Of a stretch of 64,000 nt of DNA, positions 9,949-20,686 are shown one piece after another. Each line of letters opens with the position of its first letter. Within the stretch, counting starts at the first letter, position 1. This DNA is from Thalassia testudinum (Eukaryota > Streptophyta > Magnoliopsida > Alismatales > Hydrocharitaceae). The position numbers and the translations under genes are program-made. The notes under the pieces were generated by a model that was not told the origin of the DNA, ran no database searches, and was given only the letters and a program-made list of their open reading frames with translations. Where the stretch lies: contig JAZHRO010000073.1 of NCBI GenBank assembly GCA_037157565.1, positions 11,538,501 through 11,602,500 on the forward strand. The letters run 5' to 3'.

Positions 9949-10608
9949 GTGGCGGATGTGGAGGTGTCGATGATGGAGAACATCAAAGCTATGGAGATGG
10001 CCTTACGTGGAGCTCTGGTGGGGGAGGTTATGTCTGGAAGACCGTCGGCGGAGAGTGTTCACACCTTGGTAACCTCTCTATCCCTCTCGACCAACTCATG
10101 GAAGATTTCTTTTCTTTCAAATACATGCTTTGTTCTATTTGGGTTGGGTATGGGGGATGTTGAGAAGCTGCATTTTCAAACATCTTGCAACGATGGCTGC
10201 ACGATGATCTGGAGATTGGTCTTTCCTTTTGATGGATCCTTGCCGGAGAGACTGCCCCAGAGAGTGGGGAGCAGGTCGGGAAAACTCGAGATCGAGGGTC
10301 TGCCTCTACATTTGAGGTCAAAGGAGGTTGTGTCGACGATGATCTCAGGTTTTGCATCAGTGGCAGAGGACACGGGCGTCGAATTGCTGAAGGGGAATGG
10401 ACATCTGTTGAGTGTGAAGGTCGATGTCTTCATCGCTGGTTCTATACCTGATAGTCTGATTTTGAGGTGCGGTGGAAGCTCCTGGATGCTGAGGTTGAAA
10501 TTCTTGGTATGTGATATTGTAGCAGAGCATTTTAAGTCATCTGGATCTACAACTGATGTGGAGGTGACTACTCAGGAGTTGTGCACGGCTCCTGGCGATG
10601 AACCCTAA
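9949..10608 (+). pseudogene. LINE ORF1 (nucleic-acid-binding, DUF4283-like) remnant
   Basis: A 219-codon frame starting MADVEVSMMENIKAMEMAL. The middle (residues about 85-175) has WRLVFPFDGSLPERLPQR, LEIEGLPLHLRSKEVVS and SIPDSLILRCGGSSWMLR. That resembles the plant LINE ORF1 domain in which a beta-rich fold (DUF4283-like) is followed by a G(I/L)PLHLRS block. ORF1 proteins bind the LINE RNA to form the transposition particle. Usual ORF1 proteins run on past this point, often to a zinc knuckle; here a stop falls at 10606-10608 and acidic sequence continues beyond in other frames, so the protein is probably truncated. The family match is by eye. Confidence 0.55.
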
Positions 10609-10987
10609 ATTGCCGAGGCTTGTAAGGACTACTGTGATGGGGAGATGAGAGGGCTTCAGAATGAAGAAAAGGAGGAACTGGACGGAGGGGAAATGGTAGA
10701 ACTGTCGTCCAAGGTGATAGGGGATGTACTGTTAGTTGGTGTGGAGAATGAGGAGCAGGGAAATCTGGAGTGTAGCCTGGGTTTGTAAAGGATCAACAGG
10801 ACCTGCAGGAGAAGGAAGATCATAAATGTGAAGGGGGATCTCGAGCAAAGAGTGGTAAGGGGAGATCACCGTATAGCCTACGACAGAGAAAATCAAAGGC
10901 TATTATACTGATGGATGAAGATGAGGATGCGAAGGTCATGCAAGTGTGCAAATTCCATTCCCTCAGGAGAGAGGGATCCAGTGAAGA

Positions 10988-11727
10988 TTGATGATAATCC
11001 TCACTTGGAATGTGCGCGGGTTGTGCGATAGAAGCCAGAGGGCATCCTTGATGAGATATTTGAGAGAATGGGGAATCGATTGTGCGCTCATCCAAGAGAC
11101 ACACATTGAAGGTAATTCTGATAGGCTGTGGTCCGACTTGTTAGCTTCAGGGATGAATGATTGTGTGTAGACTGATGCACATGGGAGGTCGGGGGGCATT
11201 GCTATGTGGTGGAGAAAGAGTTGGGCTCAGTGTTTTGAGGTTCAAAAAGCCAGACATATGCTGACATGCAAATTTCAGATTCACCAGGGGCAAGAATATA
11301 TTTGGATTACTAGAGTATATGGTCCTTGTATTGCATCTGCCAGGCAGGAGCTGTGGGAGGAGCGGTCTGCGGTGGCTGAGTTCGTGCAGCGGGGTATGTG
11401 GCTGACGGGTGGGGATTTTAATTGTGTGTTAACAGGGGCTGATAGGCTAATTGGCAGCATGGATAGTTCGGCTATTGGATTTCAGATGATGGTTCAATCT
11501 CTGCAGTTGAATGAATATCCTCCTCTCGTGTGGAATTTACTTGGTGCAATGGAAACAGGCTGGCATCCAGGCTTGACAGATTCTTCGGAAATGTGAACAT
11601 CCTTGTTAGATTTCAATTGTCGAATGTGAGTGGGTTGAGCCGACCCTTTTCAGAACATACCCCTTGGCTGTATGAACCGGGCTTTTACCAGATGATTAGC
11701 TCTTGGTGGAGAGCTAAAGAGGTGTAG
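10988..11727 (+). pseudogene. LINE ORF2 endonuclease domain (APE type), broken
   Basis: The frame at 10988-11170 starts MMIILTWNVRGLCD and contains IDCALIQETHIEG, the first two conserved blocks (N and E) of the apurinic-type endonuclease that nicks target DNA. A TAG stop interrupts it at 11168-11170. The next frame (11204-11596) keeps ITRVYGP and WLTGGDFNCVLTGADR. A frameshift near 11530 brings in FTWCNGNRLASRLDRFFGN. The last catalytic box reads SEH rather than SDH. Linker sequence with further stops joins this to the RT. Confidence 0.85.
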
Positions 11728-11939
11728 GGATCTGCCACTGTCAGGCTGTCAACCAAGTTGGCTGGTTTGCACATGGTCTTAAAAGAATATGGATCTACTG
11801 TTGGCTTGCTGAGGGGGCAGAGGAGAAGGGAGCTCTGAGTAAAATTCAAGAGCTTGACTCCATGGAAGAAGCTGGCTGTTTGTCTGAAGATGAGTTGGTT
11901 GAAAGAAAAATGTGGCAGGGTGTGGTTCTTGTTGAAGAC

Positions 11940-13580
11940 CTGAAATAAGAAATCGATTGGAGGGAGAGATCCTGGCAGCTATGGCTTAAGGAGGGGGATG
12001 CCAATACAAAGTTTTTTCATCTTGCAGCTAGTTCTCGGAGACGTGCTAATTTTATTTCCTCTATTGTATGTGGTGGACATAGGGTATCTTCTCATCAGGT
12101 GATTAAATCTGAAGCCATGAAATATTTTAGAGGGGCATCTCGGGCATCTAAGAGGGGGAAATGGAGAATGGCAGGAAACGAGGATCCTAGGGTGACAAGT
12201 GGGCAGGCTGAGCACTTGACTGCACCTATTACTGAACAAGAGACCCTGCAGGCAATCAGCGAACCAAATGTGGAAGGATCTCCGGGCCTTGATGGAATAC
12301 AAGTTTTCTTTTATAAGGAGATGTGGAGTGTGGTGGGTAAGGAGGTGATGGATGTTATCAGAGAATTTAAGGTGGGAAATGCAGGTATTGAGAGGATTAA
12401 CAAGTCCTACCATTTTCTTTTGCCTAAATCAATGGGAGCAGAGCACTTTTCATATTTCAAGCCGATTGCCCTTTCAAACTCCATCTACCTTATCATCAGC
12501 AAGACCTTGGCTAATATGATGAGAGTTGTTCTACAGGACCTGATTCATCCAGTACAGGCTGCTTGCTTGCGCAACAGATCACTTCAAGAATCCTTTATAC
12601 TGGCTCAGGAAATGGTTAATGGTTGGCATCAAAGGAAGTGCAAGGCCTTCATGTGGAAAGTGGATTTCCAGAAAGCCTATGATTCGATCTCTTGGTCATA
12701 CCTATGGGAGATATTTAGAAGAAGAGGATTTCCCCCCCTCTGGATCCAATGGATGAAACGCTGTATCACTACGACTTCTTTTTCTCCTTTGGTCAATGGA
12801 AAGACATGTGGAGCCTGGATCCAACCTCAGCATGGGGTTAGACAAGGATGTCCTCTAGCCCCATTGATTTTCAACCTTGCAGTGGATGGGCATGCAAGGT
12901 ATGCTTGCAAATTGGCTGAGGTGGGTATTATTAAAGGGTATTCACTGTCTAACAGGGGAAACCTGGCCCCCATTTTACAATATGCAGACGACACGGTGTT
13001 CTTTGTGGAAGGGTCCAAGTCTGAGGCACATGCTCTGGGGTTATTGGTAAAGATATTTGGTGACATTTCAGGCTTATGTTTGAACAGGGATAAGTCAATT
13101 TTGATTTGCTTTGGCATGAGTGAACAGGTGCAGATGGAGTTGGAGGCTATATTGGGGTCACCCCGTGCTAAATTGCCATTGAGATACCTTGGACTACCTC
13201 TGAGGGCCACAAAACTGAAAAAATCAAATTGGAATGTTCTTTTTGAGTGGGTGTCTAGAAAGTTGAAGGGTTGGAGTAGTAAATTCCTATCCAAAGGTGG
13301 AAGATTAATCCTACTCAATTCAGTCATTACAGCCATACCGATTTTCTATTTCAGCATTTTTAAGGCCCCTAAATGTATCTGGAAGAGATTGGATGTTATG
13401 AGGAAGAGATTCTTCTGGAAGGGTGTAGGTCATGAGGGTGGATTCATGCAACCCATCAGATGGAATTGTATCTGCAGATTAAAGGAGATTGGGAGGTTGG
13501 GAATTAAAGCACTTAAAGAATTCAATGAAGCCTTGTTGCTGAAGTGGGCCATCAGGATTTTGGATTGCAACGAGGGCTGA
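11940..13580 (+). pseudogene. LINE ORF2 reverse transcriptase domain, long open frame 12099-13580
   Basis: A stop (taa, about 11946) precedes a conserved block read as WLKEGDANTKFFHLAASSRR. An uninterrupted 493-codon frame (12099-13580) then holds the RT. Recognisable boxes are GSPGLDGIQVFFYKEMW (fingers), FKPIALSNSIYLIISKTLAN, WKVDFQKAYDSISW (first catalytic Asp), HGVRQGCPLAPLIFNLAVDG and LQYADDTVFF (YADD catalytic pair). They are followed by LRYLGLPLRATKLK and SKGGRLILLNSVITAIPIFY, typical of plant L1-type elements. All three catalytic aspartates are present. The frame runs out at 13580, with the C-terminus continuing in another frame. In target-primed transposition this enzyme copies the LINE RNA onto nicked DNA. 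Confidence 0.93.
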
Positions 13581-14389
13581 TGGATGATCTGATCGGGGAC
13601 AGCTATGGTGGATCTAACAGTAGTTTGCAAAGGCTCCAGCCGAAGAAACCTTCTCCCTTTTGGCGATCAGTGATTTCTGCAGTCACCAGCTATTGGCACC
13701 TGCTGCAACCTAAGCTCAGAGATGGCAGAAGCTTCAGCTTATGGAATGAGCGATGGTCTGACTTGGGCCTGCTAAAAGATATCTACCCAAGGGTGTATGA
13801 CGCTGCTGCAGATAAGGAAGCCACAGTTAGCAGTTTGTGGTCTCAGGCAGAGGGTTGTTGGTAACTGGAAGGGCTGCAACATTGTAGGCCGGGCACTCGA
13901 CTGTGGGAGGAGAGGCAGAAACTGATGGCGAGTCTATAGCAGATGCAACTTGTGAGTGATGAGACAGATACTTACTGCTAGCAGGGTAGTTTTTCAATGA
14001 AGCAAGCGTATGAGAAAGTTATTAGAGCCAATAGTGAGGTGGAATGGGACCCTGTTGACAGAAAGATTTGGCTTCTGAGAGTTCCTTTGAAGGTTCAGAT
14101 ATTCCTGTGGCTCTACAGACGAGAAGGGTTGATCACTGGCGATCTGAGACATAGAAGGCTAGGGACTGTTCTAAATGCTTGCCCTCTTTGTGTGTTCCAC
14201 TCTGATAGTGCCTCACACATTTTCTCCTCCTGTTTAATCACGAACAAGATTTGGAGGTTGGTTTGCTTAGAACCCCTCCCCTCCTGGGATTTTATATGGC
14301 AGCGGTTCATCACTCCTAGTCGACCCTTGGGGGCTATGGCAGCCATTTTGTGGTGTGTGTGGAGGGCGCGTAATGATAAGCCTTTTTAG
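13544..14389 (+). pseudogene. LINE ORF2 C-terminus with zf-RVT domain
   Basis: Frames at 13544-13864 (for example PFWRSVISAVTSYWHLLQPK and LRDGRSFSLWNERWSDLG) and at 13997-14389 continue the ORF2 protein after shifts. The second contains IWLLRVPLKVQIFLWLYRRE, LRHRRLG, CPLC and SASHIFSSC, the zinc-binding zf-RVT arrangement (C-x2-C ... H-x3-C) that ends many plant LINE proteins. A stop falls after WRARNDKPF. No RNase H domain follows. Confidence 0.85.
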
Positions 14390-14544
14390 GAGAGATCGGT
14401 GAGATGTGAGAATATTGTAAAGGAGTGTTGGTCTCTCATAGATAGTTGGGCTTCTTTTTTGTAATAGTTTTTGATATGAAATATACTACCCTCCAGATTG
14501 CTTTCGCCTCGTGATAGCAATCCTCAATGTTTCAAAAAAAATAA
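14390..14544 (+). other. LINE 3' untranslated region and A-rich tail
   Basis: About 150 bases after the ORF2 stop, ending tgatagcaatcctcaatg, then tttc and an A-rich tail. The last 22 bases before the tail recur in reverse orientation at 42721-42761, identifying a second insertion of the same family. Confidence 0.85.
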
Positions 14545-14559
14545 AATTTACTTCGTGGC
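14545..14559 (+). repeat. Right target-site duplication of the LINE
   Basis: aatttacttcgtggc follows the A-rich tail directly and pairs with 9542-9556 (one mismatch). Confidence 0.93.
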
Positions 14560-14731
14560 AAATAAATCAAACGCGTATGTTTTAAATCAAACGCCCGCCT
14601 CCCTGTGTTCGACCCAGGATCTCCATTCCAGTATAAATTTTATTTGTTGAACATGAGTTCTTCGCTTTCATACTATGACGACAGGTTTGTCAAAACCAAA
14701 CACGTTAGTATAGCAACTCGCACGTTCAACA
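14560..14731 (+). repeat. 5' LTR of element P, second part
   Basis: It resumes aaataaatcaaacgcgtatg exactly where the LTR was cut and matches 20515-20686 to its end. It ends in ca at 14730-14731, three bases before the primer-binding site. Confidence 0.9.
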
Positions 14732-14734
14732 TTT

Positions 14735-14752
14735 TGGCGCCGTTGCCGGGGA
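14735..14752 (+). other. Primer-binding site of element P (tRNA-Asp)
   Basis: tggcgccgttgccgggga is the exact complement of the 3' end of plant tRNA-Asp including the added CCA. It is separated from the LTR by three bases (ttt). tRNA-Asp priming is usual for Athila-like plant gypsy elements. Confidence 0.92.
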
Positions 14753-15874
14753 GGCGACGCTCTTTGATTTTTCTTTGCATTTTTACAACCTACAAATCAT
14801 TTACATCACTTCTCCTTTCTTATTGTGATTGCAGGTACTCTTTTGAGACGAGCAAATGTGGTAGATCGTAGAAAAGTGCTGTTAGAGGTTCTGTGAGTTA
14901 TCCCCCACCTCCCACCCATTAGATTTCATTCCACAACATAATAACACAAACATCAATCAACCTAGGTGTTCTTATAAACTCTAAGGTTAGATTGTTTATT
15001 GTTTCACACCCACATCTGCCCCAACCTCCACATTTAAAAAGAAAATAAAAAAAAAAATCTCACAGAGGTGCACAACCTCATCTGATTTTCAAACTCAACC
15101 GGTAAACCGATCTTTGGAGCCGGTACACACATCCAAATACATAATTGAGTAGAAATCAGATTAAGTAATCATTTATGTGCCTAATTAAGTGGTGCAACAG
15201 GCCAATTATTTGAGTTGATTGGGCCGCACCACTTCAATTAAAATCAACTCATCAAGTAGCTGCCACTTAGGTTCAACTATTAGGGATTTACCAGGCACTC
15301 AACATTCTTTTAAGTTTTAAAGGAAAATATTTTCACCTGTGCTTTCAAAACCTGGTATGCCAACAAAACTTGTTTGAAAACACCAAAAGTTGAATCCAAA
15401 AAGCTACCAAGCAAGATTTGAACTCTAAAATTCACCACATCAAAAATAATCTTACTTGAAAACCACTGGTTGTGCACGCACACACAAATCAATCAATTAT
15501 TAAGGGCACAACCTATATTAAGGGCCCATCACATTCCAAAGCACATTCAAACCTATCCCTAAATAAAACAGAGTAGACGTTGGCCTTAAAGATTTGACTC
15601 GCTCTTCAGGACCCAGAACGAGATTATTTTTGATTAGTTTGTTTCTACTGTTCAATCTGATGTCTAGCCAGGGGAGCAGAATCAAACGATCGCGGCTGGG
15701 GGGTACACTAGGAACTGGAGGAGCAAGCCGAAGGAAGAACCTTCTCCCTAGTCCCTCCTTCTAACTGGTTGGATTGAACAGACAGAAGTAGATCAAATCA
15801 TTCCTTTATCTCAAGACGGGTTTTGGGAGGCTGTAGGTCTTTAGGCTAGCCCACTTAAGGACAGGTTTGATTGT
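14753..15874 (+). other. 5' leader of element P, no gene seen
   Basis: Only short, stop-rich frames. A pyrimidine-rich stretch followed by gattgcag/gtactc (14826-14840) looks like a splice acceptor, but I have no way to confirm splicing. The 15600-15850 part has a GC-richer stretch with no coding signal I recognise. Confidence 0.4.
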
Positions 15875-17228
15875 TTGTATTGCAGGGCGCCTTTCTTCAT
15901 CCCGTCTCTCAAGAATTCTTCCACATATTACACGCATTCCCGCTCTTTCCCACCTATTTTGAATTATCCTCAACATGACGATTATCCTGACTCATACTAT
16001 AAGCAACCATCAATTAGTTGGGATAACTCGGATTGGGGATACAGTTCCAGACCTCCGTGTTTAGGGTCTAACCATGAACACTATGATTGTGATTTCTATC
16101 CTTCTCAGAGCCACATCGATTATAGATCGTCACCCTTTCATGAACAACCTAATACGATCTACAATCAAGAAGGATACACTGATTCTTACCCATCCTCTGA
16201 TTACACTACCTTTAGGTCATCACCACCTTTTGAACAATCTGAAATGACCTATTATTAGGAAGGGTATAATGAATCTCAATTCGTTAATTCCCCTACATTG
16301 ACCCCAAACCCGGCCAACCCTGAACCAACTCATTTGATTTAGGGTAACTAGGTTCAAGATAAGGTTCTGGCTAACTTAAGGAATATCATACAATCTTTAG
16401 AAGTTCAGCCAATACCTTTTTCATTAAGAGATTGGAGCCTCTGATTGAAATGATTGATGATTTGAAAAAGTATTTGTTGGATTGGCTCCAGGATGTTAAG
16501 AATAAGAACCCTAGTGAGTTTCTACTTGGGAAGTTAGCGAAATTGAGGATGAGATTTGTGGTTGCTTTAGTTCAGTCATGGGATGATTCCCAGGATGAAC
16601 TCCCTTCAAGAGAGCCAATGTCAAAACTTGCTCAGGCACCTGTTGGGGGGGACACGTGTTACGAGGCTGACCAGGTTGAATTAAAGCAACCAATTAAGGA
16701 TGATCTGATTTCTTCACCTGAGATCCTTAAGCCAGGGTACGAGGAAACGTATGTCTCCATGGACCAGAAGTGATGGATGATTTTGAGAAATACATTAATA
16801 CGGATTTTGATTTATTCGATTCTGATGGTGAAGTTTCACATTATGAAGTCTCACGAGAGTTTACAGAATATGATTTCTGTGAGACAATTAGGCCTGAGGA
16901 ATCTGATAGATCATTTGATAGCCCAATAACTGAGGAAACTGATCTGATTAGGGCTCACATTACGGATCTAGAATCACATTTTCTAGAGGATTCAATCCAA
17001 TGCCCTGATTGTCAGCTACACCCCGTTGAGCTTATCGATGATTCTGTTTTTGAGATAACTAGACCCAAGTCAATTCTGATTCAGCCACATCTTTTAGACT
17101 TGGAAATTTCAGATGGGGTAATTAATATGCAGGAGGTTCCAGATTTTGACATTCTGAATGAGGAGGATAGGAGCTTGGAAATTTTGATTTGGGAAGCAAG
17201 TTCTGGAGGAAGTAGAAGACTGAGTTGA
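15875..17228 (+). pseudogene. Acidic, Tyr/Ser/Asp-rich coding remnants of element P, function unknown
   Basis: Three frames in a row (15875-16258, 16432-16773, 16770-17228, the last two overlapping by four bases) encode low-complexity, acidic protein. The first has repeated Tyr/Ser/Asp words such as HDDYPDSYYKQ, RSSPFHEQ and RSSPPFEQ, which suggests internal duplication. The third is strongly acidic, with ETDLIRAHITDLESHFLED and DFDILNEEDRSLEILIW. The position is that of gag, but no Retrotrans_gag helix block, zinc knuckle, protease or pol motif is visible. Element 1 has similar acidic coding at 3481-4735. It could be a diverged gag or an accessory protein. Confidence 0.4.
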
Positions 17229-17715
17229 AGGGTTCCTATTAAGTTGAAACCATCAAACTAGGACCCTTACGACATTTGTTCGGAGGATATCGAACCTAAG
17301 CACACATTCAATGATTATCCTTTTGGGCTTGAATTCTCTGTAACCCGACTTTTTGGTCTTGGGTTGCATCCTCATAAATTGTAGGCTCGACTCCGCTTGC
17401 ATACTGATTTTAGGTTTTGGGTAATTTTTATCCAGAACTTGAGATATTCTCGATTATGGGGTATGGGTCTGCACCACAATCTGGTCCACATCTGTGGACC
17501 TCTTCTGATAGGTCAGAGGTTTCTTATGTTTATTCTGATTCTGACCTACACCTGTGAATTCTTTATTTCTCTTCTTTGTATAGTGTGCCTAGTTGAAGGC
17601 ACTAAATTCAGCACGTATACAGTTTTTTTTAGTTTTTATCTTGGAGCAGACCTGACGTTCACGCAATTCAGGTGCTTCCTATTCTATTCCACTCTATTTT
17701 TTGTCTTTTTAATAC
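17229..17715 (+). other. Non-coding stretch in element P
   Basis: Short frames only. The 107-codon frame at 17397-17720 (Phe/Leu/Tyr-rich) has no motif and overlaps the approach to the GAGGACATTG box, so I do not call it a gene. Confidence 0.4.
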
Positions 17716-17752
17716 AATGAGGACATTGCATTAGATAGGCATGGGGGGGTGG
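17716..17752 (+). promoter_or_regulatory. GAGGACATTG motif with G-run, element P
   Basis: caatgaggacattgcattag is followed by ataggcatgggggggtgg. It is the plus-strand counterpart of the boxes at 1091, 33922 and 59772. It sits about 1.24 kb before the 3' LTR. Confidence 0.75.
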
Positions 17753-18970
17753 ATATTCATCTCTGAATTTATTAATCAGCTTTGCAGATTTATTTTATTT
17801 TTTTCTTTTTTTTTAAAAAAAATTATGGAATTAGGAAAGAGAACTTGGGTTTAAGAAAATTTTCAATCTTAGGAAATACTGCATTATGATTTGAACACAA
17901 AGACCCTTCAGGTTTTTGGACTTAATCAGCCCATGTATCCATTAAAATGTGGATTTATTTTTCGAGTCCTCGCCAACCTGAATTCTATTTTAATTGAAGT
18001 AAATAAGTTTGGGTGATAAGTACACGACTTATCAACCCGCCCTCTGATTTGAAGGAACTTTGAGTTTTTAGCATCTACACATTTTCTTTGCACTGACTCG
18101 TTGTTCGGCGATTTTAACAGAAATTGGGTAGCTAATTAACCTTCTAGGGTGATATGGCTAGCAAGTTATCGTGGGTAACAGCCCATAGGTAGGTTGTCCA
18201 AAGCCCAGTCACTGGGCCTTTCTCTTTTTGCTGCCTTTAGGAAAATCTTAGACCAGGGAAGCCACCTACTTAAAAAGAGAAAAAGAAAAGAACTGAAAAG
18301 AAAAGTCAAAAAGAAAAGGAGAAAAGAAAAGAAAAAAAATAAGCCACACTTCGCCACACGAGTATGGCTGGCAAGTTGTTGGTGGTAACAACTCATCGAC
18401 CGGTTGTCCAGAACCTAGCTCAATAAATGCATTGGAAATTCCCAAAACACTTAGGAAGAAGCGAAGAAGTAGAATAAACCGGGGAGATATACACTGGATT
18501 CACCCTTGTGTTGACCCCGTAAAAGAAAAAGTAGGGAGAAAGCTACCGATTGTAAACATACACCTTTAGGTAGAATTTTTTTTTTTTAGGTCACCTAGAG
18601 GCATAAAAATCTGAAGTCTGTTTTTAGTGCCAGTCAATGAGTCTATCACATTCACAATAAGATGCTTAGAACTTAGGATTCTCATCAAATCTTGGGTGAG
18701 TTGAATGGCCGTAGAAAGCCACTCTTAAACCCTAAAACTTTGAAATCCAAAAAAATTAGAGAAGAGGAAAAAGAGAAAAATAAATTTTTCTTTGAGTATG
18801 GCAAGGTCTTGAGGCAGTCTGCATTTTGGCAGATACTCGAGCACTGTTGTGTCTTTAAAAGTTCAGATCCTAAGTAAACATTTTCTTAATGATTGAAAAT
18901 AACTCATGCCCAAGTAATCCAACTTGATTCTTTTACAAATAGCATATAGTTTTTGCTATGGACTAGCAAA
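17753..18970 (+). other. 3' untranslated region of element P with purine tract and 60-base direct repeat
   Basis: Two copies of an about 60-base block, each with ggctggcaagtt/ggctagcaagtt and ggttgtcca, lie at 18152-18215 and 18364-18425. Between them is a 70-base A/G tract (18270-18345) of the aaaagaaaag type. A similar purine stretch is common in the 3' part of Athila-like elements. The short lysine-rich frame through it is an artefact of composition. Confidence 0.5.
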
Positions 18971-18990
18971 AGATAGGCACGGAGGTATAA
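18968..18990 (+). other. Polypurine tract region of element P
   Basis: The sequence agcaaaagataggcacggag just before the 3' LTR matches the LTR-edge tracts of element 2 (agcaaaagataagcatgggg on the minus strand) and element 3. It primes plus-strand synthesis in related elements. Here the G-run is weakened by substitutions. Confidence 0.6.
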
Positions 18991-20686
18991 TGTAAACATG
19001 TTCACACTACTTAAGATGTCTATTTATGCATGTTCTTAAGCATAGGATTGCATTGCATACTATAAATATTGCATAACATGCATCATCTTGCATTTAGATT
19101 AGTTTAAATAAAATGGAAGTTAATTATCTCCTTTTATGTTCATGGACAGGGCAAACTTTTTATCAGGGCCTCGGATCGACGATCCAACCGTACAGCTGTG
19201 ATCAGGGCGACGATTGGAGTTCAACGACTCCAAGATCACCCTAATCAGACATCTGTAGCATCAGATAGAGATCGAGGAACCCTAGAAGATCAAGGGCTAA
19301 GATGGTGTGAATCCGCACTTTAAATGACAAATCCGACTGCATGGATGAATTTGGATCAATGATCGCAGCCTAATGGCGCAAAAATTGACTCAATCCGACA
19401 ACCGTGCCACCATCTACATCATCCAGAAGATGGATGGCAAAGATGGCTCCACGTGGCACCATCTCGGCCATCCAACTGGCCTTCAGGACCGCCGCTGCCT
19501 CTCCAAAGAAGATCCAATGTGCGATCTGGGCTGTTGGATCTTGATCGAACGACCATGAGCACGCGCTGTTTAAAACTTCCGCGCAACATAATTCACCACG
19601 CAGTGCAGTGATCGCGAGTCATTACGCGATCACAGGATGCGAGTTTGACTTGCGATCAGCGGCACGCACGCGATTAATTTCGACCGCATGATCGGATGTG
19701 GGTGACCCAGATCGCCCGATCGAGTGCACGCATAGTCAAACGCACAACACGTAAGCCCAATCGTACTCGCAGGCGTGCGGTTAAGCGTAGGTGGAGCGGG
19801 CGTAAGGAGCATTCTCAGCTGTTCGATCTCACGATCGAACTGCTGAGATGCAGAGAATGTAGGCGGCATGGGAGGTGCGAGGGCACGCGCGTGCCGCCCA
19901 CTACGCCCACGATGGGGCTTTAGCAACGGTTATATCCATCACTAAAGACCCCTGATTTAATGTTTTTAGAGTTGTAATGACCAAATTGCCCCCACTCGTT
20001 GCAACTACAAAAGGAGACCCCCTCCACATGAAATTGTCATCCCTTCGTTCTCTTCTCTCCCTCTCCAAAGCTCAAGAGAAGCTTGTCCCATACCCAGGAT
20101 GCTTCTCGCGAGATAAAGTCAATTTTTTGTCCCCTTTTGGAAGCGGATCCCGCGACGACGATGACGTGCTGCCCTGTTCCCATTCTTCTGCTTCATCCTC
20201 CTTCATCCAAGCATCGTCCCATCCAGCTCGTCCTCCAAGCAACCATCGAGGAGGATATTTCTCTTCCCATTCTTTTTACTACTTTCTAGAATAGATTTAC
20301 TGCTTTCTAGAGTAGATTTAGTGCTTTCTAGTGTAATCATTTTCCCACTTTCTAGTGTAATGAACAATCTTTCTAATGATGAAATTCTATGTTCATTCTA
20401 CATCTCTTCTTGATTTTTGTTTGTAATTTTCTCTCTCTCTCTCTTATTCTATCTCTCTCTACTATTTATTATAGATAGATAGATAGTTTCCAATCAATTA
20501 ATTTACTTCGTGACAAATAAATCAAACGCGTATGTTTTAAATCAAACGTTCGCCTCCCTATGTTTGACCCGGGATCTCCATTCCGATATAAATTTTATTT
20601 GTTGAACATGATTCCTTCACTTTCATAATACAACGATAGGTTTTTTAAAACCAAACACGTTAGTGTACCAACTCGCACGTTCAATA
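18991..20686 (+). repeat. 3' LTR of element P
   Basis: 1696 bases, starting tgtaaacatgttcacactac and ending ttcaata (the 5' LTR ends ttcaaca). It holds a single uninterrupted copy of the LINE target (20500-20514). Differences from the 5' LTR are scattered, mostly transitions, with a few small gaps, so the insertion is not recent. Confidence 0.92.

Larger units (their letters stand above)
9557..14544 (+). mobile_element. Nearly full-length L1-type LINE inserted in the 5' LTR of element P
   Basis: The 4988-base insertion is flanked by a 15-bp TSD and ends in an A-rich tail (caaaaaaaataaa). It has the plant L1 order: a 5' untranslated region, ORF1, then ORF2 with an apurinic-type endonuclease, RT and a zf-RVT C-terminus; no RNase H is seen. 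Its 5' end is G-rich, and since ORF1 lies about 390 bases in, the copy may be close to full length. ORF2 is broken by several stops and shifts, but the RT part keeps a 493-codon open frame, so the insertion is younger than the gypsy elements around it or decayed slowly. Confidence 0.93.
8032..20686 (+). mobile_element. Element P: LTR retrotransposon without pol, carrying a LINE in its 5' LTR
   Basis: Two long direct repeats (8032-9556 plus 14560-14731, and 18991-20686) are the LTRs. Removing the LINE and one TSD copy leaves 1697 bases for the 5' LTR against 1696 for the 3' LTR. A tRNA-Asp primer-binding site follows the 5' LTR, and a purine tract precedes the 3' LTR. The internal region (about 4.26 kb) encodes only acidic low-complexity frames (15875-17228); no protease, RT, RNase H or integrase motif is found, so the element is non-autonomous. 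The 3' LTR begins with tg, while the 5' LTR has cg there (8032). I find no convincing TSD (actga on the left, atgat on the right). Confidence 0.85.

Noticed and set aside
14605..14871. 88-codon plus-strand frame across the LTR end and primer-binding site of element P
   Set aside because: It spans the LTR border and PBS, which are non-coding in this class of element.
18194..18388. Lysine/arginine-rich 64-codon frame
   Set aside because: Translation of an A/G tract in the 3' untranslated region of element P.
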